Shown piece after piece: positions 56,597-64,000 of a DNA stretch of 64,000 nucleotides. Below the pieces are notes generated by a model that ran no database searches, had not been told where the DNA came from, and saw only the letters and a program-made list of their open reading frames with translations. How positions within the stretch are numbered: the first letter of the stretch is position 1; each line of letters begins with the position of its first letter. The position numbers and the translations under genes are program-made. This stretch comes from Bacillus safensis FO-36b (GTDB taxonomy: Bacteria; Bacillota; Bacilli; Bacillales; Bacillaceae): contig NZ_ASJD01000009.1 of assembly GCF_000691165.1 (NCBI RefSeq), positions 1-64,000 on the forward strand, given 5' to 3'.

Positions 56597-58222
56597 ATGG
56601 GAAACAACAATCAATTACGTACATTGGCAAATGCCGAACAATTCATCTACCGATTAACATATACTGAAAAAATAAATAATGCAGAGCTTCCACATACAGA
56701 GCAGCAGCTATCAGATACATTCTGCCTCCTCTTCAGCATAAGCGGCAGCGGTTTACTCACATTGAACGATCAAAAATGGCGATTGAAACATCTGACACTC
56801 TATACAATCATGCCTGGGGAAACATTTATGTTAAAAACAGAGCCTTATCAAAAACACGAGCTCTATCTGTTTCGCTTTCAGCTCTACACGCTGCAAAATC
56901 AAAACATAGGAGAAGTATCAACGGAACATGCCCGTTTCTTACTGAATAAATGGCAATTTATCGATATTAGCTCGATTGAACATATTCATTCTTTATTGTC
57001 CGATATGACAGAGGAATGGCAAAGACCTGAATCCATTAGCTTTTTTAGAAGCCAAACTCTTTTTCAGCAGCTCATTATGCAGCTTTTCACACTGCATAAA
57101 GAAGATATTTGTGACACGGCACATGCCCTTTTCAAAACAAAACAATATATCGATCAACATTCCGAAGAACCCCTCAGCCTGACAAGTCTATCTCATATGG
57201 CTGGCATCAGCGCCAATCATTACAGTGAGCTATTTAAAAAGCATTTTGATGTGAGTGTCACTGATTATATCACCAAGAAAAGGATGGCTAGAGCCAAACA
57301 ATTAATGGCAAAAGGCAACGCAAAGCTCAAAGACATTGCACTGGAAATCGGCTATCAAGATCCGTATTACTTCAGCCGCATCTTTAAGAAAAAAACGGGC
57401 ATGACCCCTTCAACTTATATGAAAAGCCGTCAGCGGAAAATTGCAGCCTATGGCCATTCCATACTCGGCCAGCTCACACCCATTCATATCATCCCATATG
57501 CTGCCCCTCTTCACCCTAAGTGGACAGCACATGATTTTGAGCATCATGCAGAAGAAATTCCGATTCACCTGAGTGCACATCGGATCAACGAGCACGCTGA
57601 AGCCAATTTACAGCTATTAAAAGAAACAAAACCTGAGCTGATCATTGCCAATGATCATGTGACAGAGGAAGAAAAACAAGTGTTAAAAACCATCTGTCCT
57701 GTTCACTTTGTTCCATTCACACAATTAGATTGGCGCACTCAATTCAAACAAACAGCTACGTTCCTAAATGAAGCGAACGAAGCAGAAGAATGGCTGATTC
57801 ATTACGAGGAACTCGTCATTCAAGCGAAAAAGGCATGCCTTTTTGATCATCCACCAAAAACCGTCCTGCCTCTTCGTATCTTTCAAGATCAGCTCTATTT
57901 GTCTGTGAATCGCACCATGTCAGAAGTAATTTTTCAAGATATTGGCCTTCTGCCAGCTTTTCAGAATGACGGCCAGCTAATAGAAAAGAAAATCAGCATT
58001 CGCTCTATACAACAGCTAGATCCAGACGCCATCTTCCTCTTCCTGCATAAGGAGCCAAAAACCATTGCTTTTTATCAAAAGTTAAAGCAGCAGGAGTCTT
58101 GGCAAAATCTCAAGGCTGTGACGCAGCAAGCCGTCTATCCACTTACGTCTGACCCTTGGCGTGAATACACAGCAGCCAGTCATCAACGAGTCATTCAGGA
58201 CCTTTTATCTTTTTTTCCGTAA
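56597..58222 (+). CDS. btr: AraC-type activator of bacillibactin uptake (Btr-like)
   Basis: 541 residues. An N-terminal AraC-type sensor (about 1-165) is followed by two helix-turn-helix units (about 180-280: SLTSLSHMAGISANHYSELF, then LKDIALEIGYQDPYYFSRIF). The C-terminal half (about 285-540) resembles a periplasmic-binding protein of the FeuA/FhuD type. B. subtilis Btr (YbbB) uses this domain to sense ferric bacillibactin and activates feuA. The gene is preceded by a Fur box and adjoins feuA. Confidence 0.92.
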   Translation: MGNNNQLRTLANAEQFIYRLTYTEKINNAELPHTEQQLSDTFCLLFSISGSGLLTLNDQKWRLKHLTLYTIMPGETFMLKTEPYQKHELYLFRFQLYTLQNQNIGEVSTEHARFLLNKWQFIDISSIEHIHSLLSDMTEEWQRPESISFFRSQTLFQQLIMQLFTLHKEDICDTAHALFKTKQYIDQHSEEPLSLTSLSHMAGISANHYSELFKKHFDVSVTDYITKKRMARAKQLMAKGNAKLKDIALEIGYQDPYYFSRIFKKKTGMTPSTYMKSRQRKIAAYGHSILGQLTPIHIIPYAAPLHPKWTAHDFEHHAEEIPIHLSAHRINEHAEANLQLLKETKPELIIANDHVTEEEKQVLKTICPVHFVPFTQLDWRTQFKQTATFLNEANEAEEWLIHYEELVIQAKKACLFDHPPKTVLPLRIFQDQLYLSVNRTMSEVIFQDIGLLPAFQNDGQLIEKKISIRSIQQLDPDAIFLFLHKEPKTIAFYQKLKQQESWQNLKAVTQQAVYPLTSDPWREYTAASHQRVIQDLLSFFP

Positions 58223-58288
58223 AAAGTCCATCATTTGACAGATCATTGTCTATGGATAAAAGGACAAAAGACTACTACAATCTTTAAT

Positions 58289-58303
58289 TGAGAACAATTA
58301 TCA
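58289..58303. promoter_or_regulatory. Fur box upstream of feuA
   Basis: TGAGAACAATTATCA, 13 of 15 matches to the Fur consensus, 17 bases before the feuA start. Btr binding sites are expected nearby but I cannot define them by eye. Confidence 0.75.
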
Positions 58304-58320
58304 GTTAAAGGAGAAAACAA

Positions 58321-59286
58321 ATGAAAAAATGGTTCGCATTGCTTATCCTTTGTATCATGACGATCACCGCAGCAGCCTGTGGTGCTGCAGAAAATAAACC
58401 TGCTTCAAACACGACCAAAAGCAAGTCAGCTGAAACAGCAGAAACAAATATCAACTACTTAGATCAAACGTACAAACTCAAAACACCAGTGAAACGAATT
58501 GTCATTGCTGGAAGCCTTGAATCAATGGAAGATGCAAAATTACTTGGTATCGAGCCTATTGGTGCTTCTACTGTAGGCGGCACATTCCCTGAATTATTTA
58601 AAGACATTACAGCGAAAACAGAAGGTATCGGTGAAAAAACAGAACCGAACCTGGAAAAAATCCTAAAACTAAAACCAGATGTCATACTCGGATCAACCAA
58701 GTTCCCGCCTGCAACAATTAAAAAATTGGATAAAGTCCAAACGACGATCCCAGTATCCCATGTCTCTTCTGACTGGGAAAGCAATCTATTATTACTCGGT
58801 GAACTGACTGGAAAAAGTAAAGAAGCGAAAAACATCATTTCTGATTATCAGAAAGATCTCAAACAAGCGAAAGAAACCCTGAAAGACAAAAGCAGCAACA
58901 AAACAGCTGTCATTTTGCGCATTAGACAGGGCGACCTGTACGTTTACCCTGAAGACGTATACTTCAACTCTACCTTATATGGGGACTTAGGATTTACAGC
59001 ACCAAGTGATATCAAAAAAGCCAAAGCACAAGCATTGATTTCATTGGAGCGCCTAGGCGAACTCAATCCTGACTATATTTTTGTTCAGTTCTCTAAAGAG
59101 GAAAACTCCTCGAATCCAAATGCATTGAAGGACTTAGAGAAAAATAAAATTTGGACAAGCCTAAAAGCTGTGAAAAATGGGCACATCAATGAAAATGCCG
59201 TTGATCCTATGCTTCAAGGAGGAACAGCACTAAGCAAAACAACCTTCCTTGATAAGGCTGTCAAATGGTTAGATCAAAACAACTAA
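58321..59286 (+). CDS. feuA: Ferric-siderophore-binding lipoprotein (FeuA-like)
   Basis: 321 residues with a lipoprotein signal peptide: KKWFALLILCIMTITAAAC, lipid-anchored at Cys20. The mature part is a class III substrate-binding protein (NINYLDQTYKLKTPVKRIVI, then ILKLKPDVILGSTKFP, and the long linking helix ISDYQKDLKQAKETLKDK). It should bind Fe-bacillibactin outside the membrane. A strong terminator follows, and the permease genes feuB and feuC that normally come next are missing. Confidence 0.9.
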   Translation: MKKWFALLILCIMTITAAACGAAENKPASNTTKSKSAETAETNINYLDQTYKLKTPVKRIVIAGSLESMEDAKLLGIEPIGASTVGGTFPELFKDITAKTEGIGEKTEPNLEKILKLKPDVILGSTKFPPATIKKLDKVQTTIPVSHVSSDWESNLLLLGELTGKSKEAKNIISDYQKDLKQAKETLKDKSSNKTAVILRIRQGDLYVYPEDVYFNSTLYGDLGFTAPSDIKKAKAQALISLERLGELNPDYIFVQFSKEENSSNPNALKDLEKNKIWTSLKAVKNGHINENAVDPMLQGGTALSKTTFLDKAVKWLDQNN

Positions 59287-59308
59287 ACAGATGCGTGATC
59301 AGATTTTT

Positions 59309-59339
59309 GACAAAGGGCTAAATTGTTTAGCCCTTTGTC
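59309..59339 (+). terminator. Terminator after feuA
   Basis: Perfect 14-bp stem GACAAAGGGCTAAA / TTTAGCCCTTTGTC with a 3-base loop and TTCTTTTC tail. Confidence 0.9.
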
Positions 59340-59380
59340 TTCTTTTCAACGCAGTTGAAAACCTTTAGGAGAGGATACAC

Positions 59381-60115
59381 ATGAACGGAACGTTTCTATA
59401 TGATGAGTTTAATGGGCGTCAGCTTGATATTTACCTCCCACAGGACACCTCTATTGATGTTCCAGCTGTCTTTGTACAAGATGGCTCTTCTTTGTTTAGA
59501 ACACACCTGCTAGAGATCGAAAGAATGATCGAAACCAAAACCATCTCACCAATCATCATTGTCGGCATACACCCATTCAATCGACTTGACGAATATACAC
59601 CATGGAAGGCGTCATCACTGCGATCTGGGTTTCCTGACTTTAAAGGTGAGGCACAGACGTATGTGTCATTTTTAGCGAATGACTTACTCCCATATATCAA
59701 AAGAGAATATCCAGTTCAAGAGACCTGTCATGAACATAGCCACGTAGGTGCTTCATTAGGCGGGCTGTTTGCTATTTATACTTTATTCATGCACCCTGAT
59801 CTTTTTAAAAACATCGCATCGATCTCCGGGTCATTTTGGTATCAAGATTTTCTACCGTTTGCTAAACAACAAAGCATTCAGTGTGTGGATCACTTTATTT
59901 ATTTGTCTGTAGGCAGTGAAGAAGGGAAAGGCAAAACATCTGCTCAACAGCACATGCCTTTATTCAACAAACAACTACATGACCTTTTATTACAGAAAGG
60001 GATGCAAGAAAGGCAGCTGCAATATCACATCGAACAAGGGGAGGGCCATCATCTGAAACAATTTCAAAAAAATTTCTTATCGGCCCTAAAGTGGTTTTAT
60101 CAAAGAGAACGCTAA
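59381..60115 (+). CDS. ybbA: Siderophore esterase (YbbA-like)
   Basis: 244 residues, alpha/beta-hydrolase of the esterase D / enterochelin esterase group: VPAVFVQDGSSLF, SHVGASLGGLFAIY (nucleophile Ser125), and His in QGEGHHLKQF. In B. subtilis ybbA closes the feuABC-ybbA operon and is thought to aid siderophore-ester hydrolysis. Here a ribosome site (AGGAGAGG) and a separate transcript start may apply, since a terminator lies just upstream. It duplicates the esterase function of besA in this locus. Confidence 0.87.
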   Translation: MNGTFLYDEFNGRQLDIYLPQDTSIDVPAVFVQDGSSLFRTHLLEIERMIETKTISPIIIVGIHPFNRLDEYTPWKASSLRSGFPDFKGEAQTYVSFLANDLLPYIKREYPVQETCHEHSHVGASLGGLFAIYTLFMHPDLFKNIASISGSFWYQDFLPFAKQQSIQCVDHFIYLSVGSEEGKGKTSAQQHMPLFNKQLHDLLLQKGMQERQLQYHIEQGEGHHLKQFQKNFLSALKWFYQRER

Positions 60116-60187
60116 TTTTTTATCAGCATGGCACAAAGCCGATATGATATATTGGAACGTATAGATTGAAAGAGGAGGGATTTGCGC

Positions 60188-60334
60188 ATGAGACCTTTAC
60201 AAATCTCAGCCGATACCGCACAAAAGCTTGCTGCATCACTCAATGTACCGTTAGAACAAATCATGCATATGCCGCAGCATATCTTATTAGCTAAATTAGC
60301 GGAGCTTGAACAGAAGAAAGATCGTTCTTCTTAA
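60188..60334 (+). CDS. yycC: YycC-family small protein
   Basis: 48 residues starting MRPLQISADTAQKLAASLNV with a central EQIMHMPQHILLAKLAELEQ. AAAGAGGAGGGA lies upstream at 60169-60180. It matches the YycC family of Bacillus by sequence pattern, size and its place directly before yycB. Function unknown. Confidence 0.88.
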   Translation: MRPLQISADTAQKLAASLNVPLEQIMHMPQHILLAKLAELEQKKDRSS

Positions 60335-60356
60335 AGAAATAAAGGAGTTTACATTC

Positions 60357-61571
60357 ATGGAACAACAACTAGAAAAATCAACATTACATCCTCGCAGTAC
60401 AGGACAAACCATCCTGCTGATTGCTGGGATTTTGCTCATTGCATTTAATCTTCGGCCTGCCATTACATCCGTTGGCCCTGTTATCGGCGCGATTCGTTCC
60501 GATTTACAGCTTTCAAATGGACTGGCGGGTTTTCTCACGACATTACCACTGCTCTCATTCGCATTGCTTTCTCCAATTGCACCTAAAATCGGAAAACGAC
60601 TTGGCAATGAACGAACCCTCTGGCTTGGACTTGCCGTCCTTCTCTTTGGGATTGTGATTCGCTCGTTTGGCTCCATCACCTTCTTAATGATTGGAACAGC
60701 GCTGGTCGGCGTTGGAATTGCGATTTGTAATGTGCTCTTACCGGGGCTTGTGAAGCATAAATTTCCTGCACATGCAGGCTTGATGACAAGTGTATATACA
60801 ACTTCAATGTCCGTCTTCGCTGCACTTGCATCAGGTGTCAGTGTTCCGCTCAGTCATACGATGCCTGGCGGCTGGAATACATCATTCCTTGTATGGGCTG
60901 GACTTGCCCTTCTCGCCATGATGGTTTGGGCGCCGCAGCTTCTTCATCAGAATACAGCGGCCGTCAAAAGTATTTCTCTTACAGAGCAGCCAATATGGCG
61001 TTCACGTGTTGCATGGCAGGTAACCTTTTTTATGGGGTTGCAGTCATTCCTTTTCTATAGCAGCATCGCATGGTTTCCTGATATCTTAACATCCCATGGA
61101 ATGAACCTGTCGACAGCTGGCTGGATGCTGTCCATTATGCAGTTTGTTGGGCTGCCATCCACCTTCTTAACACCCGTTTTTGCAGAAAAATTAAAAACGC
61201 AAAGACCGCTTGTCGCCGGCCTTGTCCTTGTGTATTTACTCGGCATGATTGGACTTCTTCTCGGAGGATCGACGCCTATCCTTGTCATCTCTGTTCTATT
61301 GATCGGCATTGGACAAGGGGCCAGTATCAGTCTTGCCCTCACATTTATCGGTTTACGTACAACCAATATGGAACAAGCAGCTGCCCTCTCTGGAATGGCG
61401 CAGTCTCTCGGTTATTTATTAGCTGCTGTTGGGCCGTTCATGATTGGTATCCTTTTTGATTCCACACATACATGGACACCAGCGATTATCATCTTTATCA
61501 TCATCCTATTTTTCATGTTTTTATCCGGTATGCGTGCTGGACGCAGTGTCTATATTTCAGATCCTTCATAA
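60357..61571 (+). CDS. yycB: MFS transporter, CynX/NimT family (YycB-like)
   Basis: 404 residues from ATG 60357, with AAAGGAG at 60341-60347. About twelve membrane helices; FNLRPAITSVGPVIGAIRSD and LVKHKFPAHAGLMTSVYTTS are hallmarks of the CynX/NimT group. The family exports or imports small anions such as cyanate or 2-nitroimidazole; the Bacillus substrate is unknown. It follows yycC by 22 bases, likely one operon, and converges on rplI. Confidence 0.9.
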   Translation: MEQQLEKSTLHPRSTGQTILLIAGILLIAFNLRPAITSVGPVIGAIRSDLQLSNGLAGFLTTLPLLSFALLSPIAPKIGKRLGNERTLWLGLAVLLFGIVIRSFGSITFLMIGTALVGVGIAICNVLLPGLVKHKFPAHAGLMTSVYTTSMSVFAALASGVSVPLSHTMPGGWNTSFLVWAGLALLAMMVWAPQLLHQNTAAVKSISLTEQPIWRSRVAWQVTFFMGLQSFLFYSSIAWFPDILTSHGMNLSTAGWMLSIMQFVGLPSTFLTPVFAEKLKTQRPLVAGLVLVYLLGMIGLLLGGSTPILVISVLLIGIGQGASISLALTFIGLRTTNMEQAAALSGMAQSLGYLLAAVGPFMIGILFDSTHTWTPAIIIFIIILFFMFLSGMRAGRSVYISDPS

Positions 61572-61575
61572 AAAA

Positions 61576-61604
61576 AGAACCCGCCTCCTCGTGAGACGGG
61601 TTCT
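61576..61604. terminator. Bidirectional terminator between yycB and rplI
   Basis: AGAACCCG / CGGGTTCT stem flanked by A-run and T-run, between convergent stop codons at 61571 and 61612. Confidence 0.88.
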
Positions 61605-61611
61605 TTTCTAC

Positions 61612-62061
61612 TTATGCCTGCTCTGTCACATGTACCTTTAACGTTGCTTGTACCTCTGGATGAAGCTTCACCGGTACATTTGTGTAACCTAATGCACGGA
61701 TGGCGTCATTCAGCTCGATTTTACGCTTATCGAGTTTAATTTGATGATCTTTTTGCAATTTATCAGCGATTTGTTTGCTTGTAATCGAGCCAAACAAACG
61801 GCCGCCTTCACCTGATTTTGCAGTGAGTTCCACTGTTAACGCCTCAAGTGTTTCTTTTAATTGTTTTGCTTGTTCAAGCTCTTGGATGGCATTCTTTTTC
61901 TCTTTGTTTTTCTGCCCTTCCAATGCGCTTAGGTTCGTTGGAGTTGCTTCAACAGCTAACCCTTGTTTGATGAGAAAGTTGTGCGCGTATCCGTCAGCTA
62001 CATTCTTGACTTCGCCTTTTTTTCCTTTGCCTTTTACGTCTTTTAGAAAGATGACTTTCAT
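61612..62061 (-). CDS. rplI: Ribosomal protein bL9
   Basis: 149 residues, standard L9: N-terminal [20 protein letters not shown] with [13 protein letters not shown], a long connecting helix ([20 protein letters not shown]), and a C-terminal 23S-rRNA domain with [15 protein letters not shown] overlaps the gdpP stop by four bases (ATGA). Confidence 0.98.
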   Translation of the reverse strand: MKVIFLKDVKGKGKKGEVKNVADGYAHNFLIKQGLAVEATPTNLSALEGQKNKEKKNAIQELEQAKQLKETLEALTVELTAKSGEGGRLFGSITSKQIADKLQKDHQIKLDKRKIELNDAIRALGYTNVPVKLHPEVQATLKVHVTEQA

Positions 62062-64000
62062 CTTTGAACCCCTCCTTCGAAATATTCGTCAATGGCAGCC
62101 TTTAATTTCCCTACCGCTTCTTCAATGGTTATACCATAAATCTGGGTAGCAGCGTTAGTCAAATGACCGCCGCCGTCTAATGCTTCCATAATAATTTGAA
62201 CGTTGATATCCCCTAATGATCTAGCACTAATACATACTGTGTCGTCATCTCGTCTAGCGACAGCAAATGACGCTTCTACCTCACTCATTGACAACAGGGA
62301 ATCCGCTGTCTGGGCAATCGTAATTTGATCATAATACTCCGACCTGTCAGATGGCAATGAAGCAATGGCCACCTGATTTTGATACAGTTCTGTATGCTGA
62401 ATGAGTTTTGCTCGTTTGATGTAATGATCGACGGTTTCTTTTAAGAACTTTTGCACAAGGACAGGATCTGCTCCCTTTGCACGAAGGTAGGATGCTGCAT
62501 CGAACGTTCTTGACCCCGTTCTCAGGGAGAAACTCTTCGTATCAACGATGATCCCAGCCAGAAGCGCAGTCGCCTCAATCATGTTAATCCGTAATTTCTT
62601 CGGCTGATATTCTAAAAGCTCTGTCACAAGCTCTGCTGTAGATGAAGCATACGGCTCCATATAAACAAGTAAAGGATCACGGATAAATTCCTCGCCGCGT
62701 CTATGATGGTCAATGACCACGACATTTTCAATCTTATTCAGCAGCCGTTCTTCCATAACGAGAGACGGTTTATGTGTATCCACGACGACAAGCAATGTGT
62801 CATCCTTTGCAAGCTCCATTGCTTCCTCTGGGGTGATAAAACGTGACCAAAGCTCTTCATAATTTTTAATTTCACTAATTAAGCGTTGAACACTGTCGCC
62901 AATCTGATTGGCATCAATGACAATATAGCCTTCTTTTCCATTGGCCTGGGCGACCTTTAAAATCCCAATGGATGCACCGATCGAGTCCATGTCGGGGAAC
63001 TTATGCCCCATGATCATGACATTACCGCTTTCAGATACAATTTCTTTTAAAGCATGAGAAATGACCCGTGCGCGTACGCGTGTCCGTTTCTCCATTGGAT
63101 TCGTTTTTCCACCGTAGAATTTCACTTTTCCATTCGGCTGTTTAATGGCGACCTGATCCCCGCCTCGTCCGAGGGCAAGGTCAAGACTCGACTGGGCAAG
63201 TGCTCCAAGCTCTTTCAAGGAAGGAACGGACGCACCGATCCCGATACTCAGAGTAAGCGTCGCACTATGTGCCCCTGTTTTCTCACGGACCTCGTCTAAA
63301 ATGGAGAATTTTGACGCTTCAAGCTCAGCTAAAATGCTCTCATTTAGAACCGCCATAAATCGTTCAGACGAAATTCTCTTCAGGAAAATACCGTATTCTT
63401 GTGCCCAATTGTTGAGCAAAGACGTCACTTCACTATTAATCGCGCTGCGAACTTGATCATCAAGGCCCTGCGTGACATCGTCGTAGTTGTCTAAAAAGAT
63501 ATAAGATAACACCGTTCGTTCATTTTCGTACTGTCGTTCAATCTGCACTTGTTCCGTGACATCAAAGAAATATAAAAGGCGCTCTGACCGTTTAATAATG
63601 ACTTTGAATTTCCGGTCATTCAGCGTCACATTTTCGGTCTCGACCTCTTGTTTAATAAGAGGCACAATAGACTCGAATGTATCGTACAAGGATCTGCCGA
63701 CAAGTGTGCTTTCATGAAAGCACGAAGCGAGAAACGGATTGGTCCATTCGATATAATACTGGTCATTAAACAGCATAATACCAATTGGCATCTCCATTAA
63801 TGCTTCTTCTCCAACCTTTTTGACTCGATAGGATAATGTTGAAATATATGAATCAATCTCATTCTGCACTTGCGTATCTGCCCACTTTAAGAAGTAGAGC
63901 ACACCTGCAAGGACGATAAGACCAACTGCTCCTATGATCCAATTGAAATAAAGGTTGAGGAGGACTGTGACCACCGCAAGAACAATTAACGCGAAGATCG
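62058..64000 (-). CDS. gdpP: c-di-AMP phosphodiesterase GdpP (YybT), 5' end cut by the window
   Basis: At least 647 residues are visible. The frame runs to the right edge without a credible start (a GTG at 63974 lies inside the membrane region), so the N-terminus is outside. Two membrane segments, a PAS-like domain ([20 protein letters not shown]), a degenerate GGDEF domain (SSERF replaces GGDEF), and a C-terminal DHH/DHHA1 phosphodiesterase with [28 protein letters not shown] and GGGHLTNAA. It degrades c-di-AMP at the membrane. Upstream of and translationally coupled to rplI. Confidence 0.96.
   Translation of the reverse strand, partial: IFALIVLAVVTVLLNLYFNWIIGAVGLIVLAGVLYFLKWADTQVQNEIDSYISTLSYRVKKVGEEALMEMPIGIMLFNDQYYIEWTNPFLASCFHESTLVGRSLYDTFESIVPLIKQEVETENVTLNDRKFKVIIKRSERLLYFFDVTEQVQIERQYENERTVLSYIFLDNYDDVTQGLDDQVRSAINSEVTSLLNNWAQEYGIFLKRISSERFMAVLNESILAELEASKFSILDEVREKTGAHSATLTLSIGIGASVPSLKELGALAQSSLDLALGRGGDQVAIKQPNGKVKFYGGKTNPMEKRTRVRARVISHALKEIVSESGNVMIMGHKFPDMDSIGASIGILKVAQANGKEGYIVIDANQIGDSVQRLISEIKNYEELWSRFITPEEAMELAKDDTLLVVVDTHKPSLVMEERLLNKIENVVVIDHHRRGEEFIRDPLLVYMEPYASSTAELVTELLEYQPKKLRINMIEATALLAGIIVDTKSFSLRTGSRTFDAASYLRAKGADPVLVQKFLKETVDHYIKRAKLIQHTELYQNQVAIASLPSDRSEYYDQITIAQTADSLLSMSEVEASFAVARRDDDTVCISARSLGDINVQIIMEALDGGGHLTNAATQIYGITIEEAVGKLKAAIDEYFEGGVQR

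Noticed and set aside
61000..61020. CACGTG cores elsewhere (e.g. near 61007, 33371, 33588) as parS sites
   Set aside because: Flanks do not match TGTTNCACGTGAAACA.
39153..62061. Idea that a single rplI-dnaC operon was split by the siderophore insertion
   Set aside because: In B. subtilis, as I recall, several yyc genes (including yycC and yycB) already lie between rplI and dnaC; here yycC and yycB remain next to rplI, so the insertion lies between dnaC and yycC and need not have broken an operon.

Overview
The window is a stretch of chromosome from a Gram-positive Bacillus, most likely of the B. pumilus / safensis / altitudinis group. The evidence is gene content and order matching the origin-proximal part of the B. 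subtilis map as I recall it: bglA-yydK, rlmH(yydA)-yyzF, htrC-walJIHKR, a Lys-Glu-Asp-Phe tRNA cluster, purA-yycE-dnaC, yycC-yycB, rplI-gdpP. Origin proximity is also supported by two perfect ParB (parS) sites and a DnaA-box cluster.

Layout. 1-6 kb: a TerD-family protein, then a beta-glucoside module (PTS permease, 6-phospho-beta-glucosidase, divergent GntR/UTRA regulator) with an operator inside the promoter spacer. 6-13.5 kb: small accessory genes (PhzF isomerase, LysR and Crp regulators, LURP-one and darcynin-like proteins, MBL hydrolase, ArsR plus MFS efflux pair). 13.7-19.4 kb: an AT-rich island with a three-gene overlapping operon (alpha/beta hydrolase effector, small middle protein, coiled-coil ABC ATPase). 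I read it as an ABC-three-component (ABC-3C) type conflict/defence system. It is flanked by a shattered gene and by an unknown protein made of an internal duplication. 19.4-24.8 kb: rlmH, the DnaA-box cluster around yyzF, and an operon of SAM-hydroxide adenosyltransferase plus a three-part ECF transporter. That operon is led by a T-box riboswitch whose specifier reads AUG (Met); a parS site lies in its leader. 24.9-27 kb: an ABC-2 exporter pair and a GNAT acetyltransferase. 27-34 kb: htrC and the essential walRKHIJ operon. 34.2-34.7 kb: four tRNAs. 35-40.5 kb: peroxiredoxin, DUF418 membrane protein, PurR-boxed purA, a frameshifted yycE, dnaC.

Between dnaC and yycC lies an insertion of about 20 kb. 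It holds a DUF4885-like gene, an unknown secreted protein, a small helical protein, and a complete Fur-boxed bacillibactin locus (besA-dhbACEBF-mbtH). The uptake regulator btr, a FeuA-type binding lipoprotein and a YbbA-type esterase follow. The permease genes feuB and feuC are absent from their usual place. DhbF keeps the expected C-A(Gly)-PCP-C-A(Thr)-PCP-TE order. A near-copy of the 35 bp just upstream of dnaC recurs 2.3 kb away beside the small helical gene and may be a footprint of rearrangement. The window ends in yycC-yycB, rplI and a gdpP gene cut by the right edge.

Most of the window is coherent with known Bacillus biology. The less ordinary parts are the ABC-3C island with its neighbours, the Met-T-box/ECF/SAM-hydrolase operon with an embedded parS site, and the dnaC-leader duplication next to uncharacterised genes.
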